In this document: piece by piece, positions 5,023 through 11,396 of the stretch
Numbering within the stretch: the stretch's first letter is position 1
Layout of the letters: the number at the start of each line of letters is the position of its first letter
Source of the DNA: Clostridia bacterium
GTDB taxonomy: Bacteria; Bacillota; Clostridia; UBA1381
Length of the DNA: 13,364 bases
Assembly: GCA_900756545.1 (NCBI GenBank)
Contig: CAAEKO010000044.1
Location: forward strand, 1 to 13,364
Direction of reading: 5' to 3'
Program-made: the position numbers and the translations under genes
The notes under the pieces: generated by a model
Database searches by the model: none
What the model saw: only the letters and a program-made list of their open reading frames with translations
Told to the model about the DNA's origin: nothing

Positions 5023-5049
5023 TAAATTTATGATAAAGGGGGAATCAAC

Positions 5050-7911
5050 GTGGCAGACGGAACAATCAAAATTGCCGTGGATCTGGACACCAGCCAGCTT
5101 GAGGCGGCGCTGGCCCAGATCGGGCAAAAATCTTCTACGCCACTTTTACAACAGCAAACCCAGGAACTCAAAAACGGGCTGAAAGAGATTTCCAGCGCAA
5201 TCCAGCAGGACTTGGGGGGATCGCTGGCAGGGGTTACGGGGGCGGTACAGTCCACGATGAGCAATATTACCGGTATTGTACAGAACCAGGGGATGGGGAC
5301 ACTTGCCGCCGCCGCTGGCGGAATTTTAGCGGGGCTTGTCACAACAATCGCCGGTTATACGCCGCAGCTTGTGGCAACGGCAGGGCAGATTATTGCAGAC
5401 TTTGCAAACAGCATAATAATAAGTGCACCGGATATAACAAGGGCTATAGTTGATATTGCAAGCAATATCCTGACGGTAGGCATGAATATCCTTCCGAATT
5501 TGCTGAATTTGGGGATAGCGCTGCTGGTCAATCTGGCAGATGGTCTTGCACAGGCGGCGCCGGGGCTGATTCAGACTGCGGCCAGCGTGCTGATGCAGTT
5601 ACTGCAAGATTTTATGAGCGCTACACCCAGCATGCTGAAATCGGGGATAAATTTGATACAGGCTGTTGGAGAAGGGCTTCAGCAGGGAATGACAACAATT
5701 CTTCAAATGCTCCCGCAGCTAATACAAAGCCTGACAGAATTTTTTATAACGGCTTTTCCAGCCATTGCGAGCGCTGTAACAGCGCTGATCATGAGTATCA
5801 TGCCAATGATTGAACAGGCCATTCCTGCAATTATGCAGGCAATAGGACTGATTATCCAGAATGTTGTAACCAGCTTAATGGGATCAATTCCGACAATTTT
5901 GCAAGGCGTTATGAGTATTATTAATGCGGTAGTCGCGGCATTTCCGGCGTTGCTGCCAGTTATTACCGCATCAGTCGGTACGATTGTTACGGGTATTGCT
6001 GACTTTTTGGCCAACGCTGTTCCGCAGATTGTGGAAGCGGGGATGATGCTTCTGACAGCAATTGTGGGCGCTCTGCCGGATGTGATCAGCCAGATTGTAG
6101 CGGCTCTGCCGGACATTATTGACGGCATTGTTACGGCTTTGATGCAATCTATTACTAAGATCGCGGAGACGGGAGTACAGCTTCTTACCGCGCTGGTAGA
6201 CGCTTTGCCGGAGATTGTCAGTACAATTGTAGACGCTTTGCCGGAGATTATTACAGGGATTATAGACTCTATTCTGGGAAACTTACCGGCTATGATAGAG
6301 GCGGGGATAAACCTGTTTATTGCCTTAATTGAAGGCCTGCCGGAGATTATTACCACAATTGTAGGAGCGTTGCCGCAGATTATAACCGGGATTATCGGGG
6401 GAATTTTAAACGCGATTCCGCAGATTATTCAAACGGGATTCCAGTTATTGGTGTCGCTGATTCAAAGGCTGCCGGAGGTTATAAGCCGAATTTGCCAGGC
6501 GCCGGGCCAGATTGTAGCAGGGCTGCAAAACGCATTTTTAGCCCATGTGGGGCAAGTGATGGAAATTGGCAAGAATCTGCTGATGGGCATATGGCAGGGA
6601 ATCAGCAGCTCCGCAGGCTGGCTGATCGGCAAGATCAAACAATGGTGCGGCGGGGTATTGGATACGATCAAAGGGTTCTTCGGCATCCACTCTCCGTCTA
6701 CTGTATTCCGAGATCAGGTGGGTAAAATGCTGACAGCCGGAATTGTGGTGGGCATTGAGCAGACTTCCGACAGCGTGGCGGAGGCCATGACCCAAACTGT
6801 AGAGGAGACTGTGGCGCAAAGCGAGAAGGCTGCGGCGATCGGAAAGACGGTGGGCGCGGCGCTGATGAAGAATACCGCGGCGGGGATTGAGAAGAACAGC
6901 GAGGAGGCCACGGCAAAATTCGACCGCTTCTACGAGCAGCTGGAGATGCGGCGGGACTTCGACCTGATCAGCGAGCAGGAATACTATGCGGAGCTTACGA
7001 AGCTCCGGGACACTTATTTGCGCGCGGGGACAAAGGAGTGGTACGAGTATTCCAAGAAAATCTACGACTACGAGCAGAAGGCGCTGGAGGAGCACAAGGA
7101 CGCCATCAAGAGCCTGTACGACGAGATGGCCGACTACGCCAAGGAACGGCAGGACGAGGTGCTGGACATGCAGGCGGACATGGAGAAAAAGCTCAAGAGC
7201 TACGGCGGGCTTTACGATACCACGGAATACAACATGTTCGGGCAGACGGTGGAGATCAAGCTTTTGAAGAGCTTTGACACAGAGATCGAAACGCTGGAGG
7301 CATACGAGAGAAATCTGGCGGGCGTGAAGGACAGGCTATACGCGCAGGGGTTTGACGAGGACGTGGTCCGGGGGTTTTTCGCGGAGCTGGCGGACATGGA
7401 CGTGGACGAGGCGGCAAGCTTTGCCGGGCTTCTGAACAATTCCACAGAGGAGGTTTTGGGCGACTACATTTCCAGATGGAAATACAAGCAGGATTTGTCA
7501 AAGAGCGTTTCCGAGACCCTGTACGCCGACGAGGCCGCAAAGGCGGTACTGGACATCCAGGAAAAGGCGGCGGACGAGACTGCGGAATATGTGATAGAGG
7601 AAATGAAAAAGGCGGGCAAGGAGATTCCGGCGGGATTTTTCCAGAGCGGGCTGGAATCCGCAAAGCAGTTCCGGGCGGCATTTTCGCCTATGCTGGACGA
7701 GCTGATGAAGGAGGTCAACGCCATTATCAGCAGGGTCAACGCGGATATTACGCCGCTTCGGAACATGACCGCCGGGGGCGGGATGTACACAAGCAGTACG
7801 TCCTATAACAACAATTTTGTAATCAACGCCAGGGACGGCGCGGACTCGGCGCGGCAGATCGCCGACACGCAGAAGCGCATGTACATGGCGACAGAGGGGG
7901 CAGACATATGA
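5050..7911 (+). CDS. Tape measure protein (intact copy)
   Basis: This 953-residue protein sets tail length by acting as a ruler inside the growing tail tube and probably enters the host envelope at DNA ejection. It starts at GTG with AAAGGGGG about 8 bases upstream. The N-terminus MADGTIKIAVDLDTS is shared with the two upstream fragments. Residues about 70-480 are strongly hydrophobic; from about 324 to 480 the sequence repeats LPEII-type units with an 11-residue period inside larger units of about 44 residues. The motif FFGIHSPSTVFRDQ near 543-556 is typical of these proteins. Residues about 620-730 are charged and likely coiled coil. The first half uses mostly ATT/ATA for Ile and looks A/T-richer, whereas the part after about 6900 is G/C-rich and favours ATC, suggesting mosaic origin. 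Its stop overlaps the Dit start as ATGA. Confidence 0.95.
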   Translation: MADGTIKIAVDLDTSQLEAALAQIGQKSSTPLLQQQTQELKNGLKEISSAIQQDLGGSLAGVTGAVQSTMSNITGIVQNQGMGTLAAAAGGILAGLVTTIAGYTPQLVATAGQIIADFANSIIISAPDITRAIVDIASNILTVGMNILPNLLNLGIALLVNLADGLAQAAPGLIQTAASVLMQLLQDFMSATPSMLKSGINLIQAVGEGLQQGMTTILQMLPQLIQSLTEFFITAFPAIASAVTALIMSIMPMIEQAIPAIMQAIGLIIQNVVTSLMGSIPTILQGVMSIINAVVAAFPALLPVITASVGTIVTGIADFLANAVPQIVEAGMMLLTAIVGALPDVISQIVAALPDIIDGIVTALMQSITKIAETGVQLLTALVDALPEIVSTIVDALPEIITGIIDSILGNLPAMIEAGINLFIALIEGLPEIITTIVGALPQIITGIIGGILNAIPQIIQTGFQLLVSLIQRLPEVISRICQAPGQIVAGLQNAFLAHVGQVMEIGKNLLMGIWQGISSSAGWLIGKIKQWCGGVLDTIKGFFGIHSPSTVFRDQVGKMLTAGIVVGIEQTSDSVAEAMTQTVEETVAQSEKAAAIGKTVGAALMKNTAAGIEKNSEEATAKFDRFYEQLEMRRDFDLISEQEYYAELTKLRDTYLRAGTKEWYEYSKKIYDYEQKALEEHKDAIKSLYDEMADYAKERQDEVLDMQADMEKKLKSYGGLYDTTEYNMFGQTVEIKLLKSFDTEIETLEAYERNLAGVKDRLYAQGFDEDVVRGFFAELADMDVDEAASFAGLLNNSTEEVLGDYISRWKYKQDLSKSVSETLYADEAAKAVLDIQEKAADETAEYVIEEMKKAGKEIPAGFFQSGLESAKQFRAAFSPMLDELMKEVNAIISRVNADITPLRNMTAGGGMYTSSTSYNNNFVINARDGADSARQIADTQKRMYMATEGADI
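5057..5231 (+). repeat. Direct repeat, tape measure 5' end (copy b)
   Basis: Partner of the 2665-2839 repeat: 175 bp, five mismatches, no gaps. This copy is inside the intact tape measure gene and covers codons about 3-61. Confidence 0.95.
6196..6249 (+). repeat. 33-bp period repeat within the tape measure gene
   Basis: The same 21-base sequence (beginning GTAGACGCTTTGCC) occurs exactly at 6196-6216 and 6229-6249, a 33-bp or 11-codon period encoding successive DALPEI units. This is recent duplication within a longer stretch of degenerate 11-residue repeats. An 11-residue period equals three helical turns and would keep one face hydrophobic along a long helix. Gain or loss of units would change tail length. 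Confidence 0.85.
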
Positions 7912-8780
7912 TAGAATTTACATTTACCAACGACCGGGGGGCGGTAGTCATCGGCGGGGCCGGGGCGGCATGGCGGCTAGTAAAGGCGGAGGGGCTGGGG
8001 CTTGCGCCCAAGTCCTTCTCCACGGCGGCCTACCCCGGCACGCCCGGGCAGGAGCTGACAGCCGAAACCGTGGGGGCGCGGACGATCACTCTTTCGGCTG
8101 ACCTGCGGATGAACCGGGAAACCCAGATCCGGCTTTCTCAGGCCGCAGTCATCCTGGATCAGGCCGGGAGCCTCATTCTCCGGGCGGGCTACAAGCACAG
8201 GAAAATTGGGGCCAGGTGCCAGGCCTTTGAGATCGGCGCGCGCAACGGCGCTTTTCAGCGGTGCGTTTTCCAGTTCACCTGCGACTACCCGTACTTTGAG
8301 GATGTGGAAAAAACCTATGTGCCGGTGTTCAGGCGAACCGCGCTCCTGGACAACGGCCCCGCGGGGGGCGGGACGTTCCAGTTTCCGGGGATGTTCTCCC
8401 GGCGGATTTCCAAGGGGGAGATCGTAAGCCCCGGCAGTACCTACACTGAGCCGGTTTTTACCATTGACGTGCAGTTCGCGCCGGAAAACACAGACGCGCC
8501 GGAAAAGGGCATTCGCATTACAAACGAAACCACCGGGCAATACATCCGGCTGGACTACGAGCCTGTTACGGGTGAGCAGATCGTCATCGACATTCCGAAC
8601 CGGAAAATTCAGAACGGCTGGGGCCAAAGCCTGATTGAATACATTTCAGACGACACCTTCCTGGACGGGTTTTATATCGTTCCCGGTTCCAACGTCATTG
8701 AGGCGCTGAACTACAGCGTGGAAACTTCCCTGACTGTGCTGTGTGCATTTACCAACAAGTATGTGGAAGCTGTTTACTAA
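7908..8780 (+). CDS. Distal tail protein (Dit), phage tail family
   Basis: The 290-residue product fits the Dit family (siphovirus tail component, as in SPP1 gp19.1), whose hexameric ring links the tail tube to the baseplate or tip. Its N-terminal half has typical features: a strand-rich start MIEFTFTNDRG, the segment TPGQELTAETVGARTITLSADL near residues 45-66, and FQFTCDYPYFED near 120-132 at the end of the tube-like domain. The C-terminal half, after about 150, is beta-rich and ends with a short segment containing NKYVEAVY. It begins inside the tape measure stop (ATGA), so translation is coupled. Length and position between tape measure and Gp37-like genes are as expected. Base composition is G/C-rich, like the end of the tape measure gene. 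Confidence 0.9.
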   Translation: MIEFTFTNDRGAVVIGGAGAAWRLVKAEGLGLAPKSFSTAAYPGTPGQELTAETVGARTITLSADLRMNRETQIRLSQAAVILDQAGSLILRAGYKHRKIGARCQAFEIGARNGAFQRCVFQFTCDYPYFEDVEKTYVPVFRRTALLDNGPAGGGTFQFPGMFSRRISKGEIVSPGSTYTEPVFTIDVQFAPENTDAPEKGIRITNETTGQYIRLDYEPVTGEQIVIDIPNRKIQNGWGQSLIEYISDDTFLDGFYIVPGSNVIEALNYSVETSLTVLCAFTNKYVEAVY

Positions 8781-8792
8781 GGGGGGATCGGT

Positions 8793-9884
8793 TTGGATTT
8801 GTTTTTTTATGATTTTGAGTTCAACCTGCGCCACATCGAGCGGAGTTACATCTCTGCCGAGTGGATTGTGAAGTACAACGGCGTGGGGACGTTTGAGGCG
8901 CATTTCGCTGTGACCTCGGATGTGGTTCCTCTGCTGATGGAGGACGATATTATTGAAACGGACGGCGTGAAGGTGCGGCAGAGGCGGTACATTGCGGTGC
9001 GGCAGGGGGCGTACACTGCCATTATTACCGGGAAATCGCTGGGCAATGATTTTACCGTCTACGGGCGGACCGCAAACTGGATTCTTACCCGGCGGACTGT
9101 GCCCAAGTTCAAGCAGCAGACCCAGGATGTGCAGACGCTGGTGAAATGGTTTGCGGGGGGATTTCCTACCAGCTCCCAATACAGCCAAAACCTGCAGGAC
9201 TGCGGGTTTCACGATTTGTTTGCGGACGGGACGTTTGTGTTTGGGACGGATATTGTGCCCGGCAGCGCGATTAAGTTCTGGCGCAATACCCAGAACCCGC
9301 TGGAAAAGGTGGTTTCCGAGTGCCTGGCCCGGATCGGGGCGGGGCACAGGGTGGACTTTGATACGGCTCGGGGCAAGTGGGTCTTGCAGCTTTTGCAGGG
9401 GCAGGAGCTGCCGCTCATCATCTCCGAAGCCAACAAGAACGCCTACGACTCCCAAATCGACAACGACTGCCTGGAATACTACACCTGTGGGTGGTATGAG
9501 GAGCAGCCGGAGGCGGAGGAGGATAGTACCGCCGCGGCGGAAAGCGTTTGGAAATTCATCCCCGGCGACACCGCCAAAACCGGGATATACCGCTGGGAAT
9601 GCGCCCTTTCCGGCACAAGCCTCTCCGACGCCAGGAGCGAGCTGGAAAAAAAGGCCTGGAACAATAATATCCAGGCCAAGGCCCACGGGCTGACGCTGGG
9701 AGAGGATTATCAGCTTGGGGATATCGTCCGGGTGCAGGTTTCCAAGGGGAAGTACAAAACTACAGTCAAAAAACGGATCACCGGCGTTACTGTGCGCTTC
9801 GCCCAGGAGGGCATGACCCAGCAGCCGGAGTTTTCCGATGTGGAGGATTTGGAGAAGTTGAAGGAGGAAGACAATGGGAATTAG
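8793..9884 (+). CDS. Tail-associated protein, ReqiPepy6 Gp37-like
   Basis: The 363-residue product resembles the siphovirus ReqiPepy6 Gp37-like family, which forms the hub or tip below Dit, equivalent to the N-terminal part of Tal or prophage endopeptidase tail proteins. The start FFYDFEFNLRHIERSYISAEW, the segment YNGVGTFEAHF near residues 29-39 and the C-terminal part EDYQLGDIVRVQVSKGKYK near 310-328 fit that fold. There is no lysozyme or peptidase extension in this short form, so cell wall digestion would need another protein. It starts at TTG (8793), preceded by AGGGGGG with 6-base spacing. Its end overlaps the next gene by 11 bases. A frame with ATG starts further in would lose the conserved N-terminus. 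Confidence 0.85.
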   Translation: MDLFFYDFEFNLRHIERSYISAEWIVKYNGVGTFEAHFAVTSDVVPLLMEDDIIETDGVKVRQRRYIAVRQGAYTAIITGKSLGNDFTVYGRTANWILTRRTVPKFKQQTQDVQTLVKWFAGGFPTSSQYSQNLQDCGFHDLFADGTFVFGTDIVPGSAIKFWRNTQNPLEKVVSECLARIGAGHRVDFDTARGKWVLQLLQGQELPLIISEANKNAYDSQIDNDCLEYYTCGWYEEQPEAEEDSTAAAESVWKFIPGDTAKTGIYRWECALSGTSLSDARSELEKKAWNNNIQAKAHGLTLGEDYQLGDIVRVQVSKGKYKTTVKKRITGVTVRFAQEGMTQQPEFSDVEDLEKLKEEDNGN

Positions 9885-10650
9885 TTATCAATTTATGGAG
9901 GACCGGGTTTATTCTGCCGAAGATGTGAATACGGCGTTTTCCCGGCTGGTGACCAAAGGCGTATCGTTTTATAAGGAGCCGGCGGCGTTGGTTTCTATGG
10001 AGGAAGCGCAGGCGAATCCTATGCAAAAAAGTTATGACAATTTGAATCCCGATGCATGTATGGTCATAAAAACGGAAACAGGATATAAGGTGCTGCCAGG
10101 TATAATTTTTTTGAATAATGGGGAGTGTGCAGAGATTGACAATACGGGGTATTCATTCACTGTGTCCGAAAACAAGGAATATTATGTTTATGCGCAATGG
10201 AATAAGGTTATGGACCGTGCAGATATTGTTGTATCCGAGATAGACCCACAAGAGGAGGGGGTTTTATTAGCTTTTATAGAAAAAAATGGAGATATATCGG
10301 ATCAACGTATTTTTGCACAGCCGCGTATGATAGAAAGAGGAAAGAACGTAGCTGAAACGATAGCAGGAGTTGAAATATCTACAACCTCAAGTGACTACAC
10401 TAAAACTGATTTGATTCGAAAAAAGATAAATTTAGCGTTTGGAGGAAGTAGGCTTGTAATATTATCAGGTACTGATCTGAACCAAACTTTTATTTTTGAT
10501 GTATCTTCTGGTAAGAAAACCGGATTCCAACGAGTGACACAGTATAACATGTATAATGTTGCTTTTCAAAAAAAAGGAGCAGAATTATTTATTTTTGCAA
10601 CCTCATACAAACATAGTTCTCCAAAATCATTTAACCTATTAATAATTTAA
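9874..10650 (+). CDS. Small tail tip protein A, candidate receptor-binding component
   Basis: This 258-residue protein is paralogous to the next gene. Shared elements are the start (MGI, then GVSFYKE here and GVSLFQD there), a Gly/Asn loop (GIIFLNNG and GTAYMPNG) near residues 73-90, and VLLAFIEKNGDISDQRIF aligned with VLLATIDENGSITDNRTF near 130-150. After about residue 155 the two proteins are unrelated, and the DNA here becomes clearly A/T-richer. A conserved N-terminal attachment module with a divergent C-terminal end is the pattern of receptor-binding and tail tip proteins. AAGGAGG is 6 bases before the ATG; the start lies inside the previous gene. No named family is recognised with confidence. 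Confidence 0.68.
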   Translation: MGISYQFMEDRVYSAEDVNTAFSRLVTKGVSFYKEPAALVSMEEAQANPMQKSYDNLNPDACMVIKTETGYKVLPGIIFLNNGECAEIDNTGYSFTVSENKEYYVYAQWNKVMDRADIVVSEIDPQEEGVLLAFIEKNGDISDQRIFAQPRMIERGKNVAETIAGVEISTTSSDYTKTDLIRKKINLAFGGSRLVILSGTDLNQTFIFDVSSGKKTGFQRVTQYNMYNVAFQKKGAELFIFATSYKHSSPKSFNLLII

Positions 10651-10661
10651 GGAGGAAAGAA

Positions 10662-11384
10662 ATGGGAATTTTAAGTAGATTTACGGATAACACCATTTAT
10701 AAGAATACAAATATAAATAGGTATTTTAGTCAATTAACATTGCAAGGCGTATCTTTGTTCCAGGATACAAAGACAACATTAAGTGATCTAAACGCCACAG
10801 TTGGAAATTTAGTAACGCCTGGGGTAGAGTCTGCAAAACAAAACGCATGCTTAGTATCTGTCGATTCTAGCGGAAGATATACAATTGCTGCGGGAACTGC
10901 CTATATGCCCAATGGAGCAACAGTTACTGTTGATGAAGATTTATGTGAGATTACACCAATAGTAGATGAAACTTGTTATGTGGGGTTTAAATTAGAGGAT
11001 AACCAGATTTCCCCAATGGTTTCAGTTACACAACCAACTGAAAACTATGTTTTGTTGGCTACTATTGATGAGAACGGAAGTATAACAGACAATAGAACAT
11101 TTTCAGAAGCAAAGTTTGCTATGCCGCTGATAAATTCTTATCTTCATTTAAATTATAAAGTACTTTACTCTGGGGATACAGTCCATGTAGACAAAGTTAA
11201 GCTATGGAATGGATATCAATATATTATATGCGTTGATAGATTTATAGAAATTACAGAGGATACTCCTTGTGATATTACCTATCGTTATGATAGTTATCAT
11301 TTTGAGCTAAATAATGAATTTTTGGATATTTATCTTAAAAAAACAGCCTCTGATCCTACGTATTTTGATTTATATGTTTTATAA
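10662..11384 (+). CDS. Small tail tip protein B, paralogue of the preceding gene
   Basis: This 240-residue protein shares with its upstream neighbour the N-terminal layout to about residue 155 (MGILSRFTDNTIYK, GVSLFQD, GTAYMPNG, VLLATIDENG) but has a different C-terminal domain, starting around MPLINSYLHLNYK and ending FDLYVL. The whole gene is A/T-rich compared with the Dit and Gp37-like genes, which suggests a different recent origin. Its ribosome site AAGGAGG (10649-10655) overlaps the end of the upstream gene and sits 6 bases before the ATG. Two such proteins side by side could give two receptor specificities or form a heteromeric tip; both ideas are inference from context. Confidence 0.65.
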   Translation: MGILSRFTDNTIYKNTNINRYFSQLTLQGVSLFQDTKTTLSDLNATVGNLVTPGVESAKQNACLVSVDSSGRYTIAAGTAYMPNGATVTVDEDLCEITPIVDETCYVGFKLEDNQISPMVSVTQPTENYVLLATIDENGSITDNRTFSEAKFAMPLINSYLHLNYKVLYSGDTVHVDKVKLWNGYQYIICVDRFIEITEDTPCDITYRYDSYHFELNNEFLDIYLKKTASDPTYFDLYVL

Positions 11385-11396
11385 GGAGGGAAAACA

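Noticed and set aside
5703..6356. Long open frame of 217 codons on the minus strand within the tape measure gene
   Set aside because: It is the antisense of the hydrophobic Ile/Leu/Ala repeats, whose complement rarely contains stops. It has no convincing ribosome site and lies wholly inside a clear + strand gene.
8646..9686. Minus-strand frame of 346 codons opposite the Gp37-like gene
   Set aside because: The + strand frame has recognisable tail protein sequence, a ribosome site and operon context. The minus frame is a G/C-codon shadow with no known family features.
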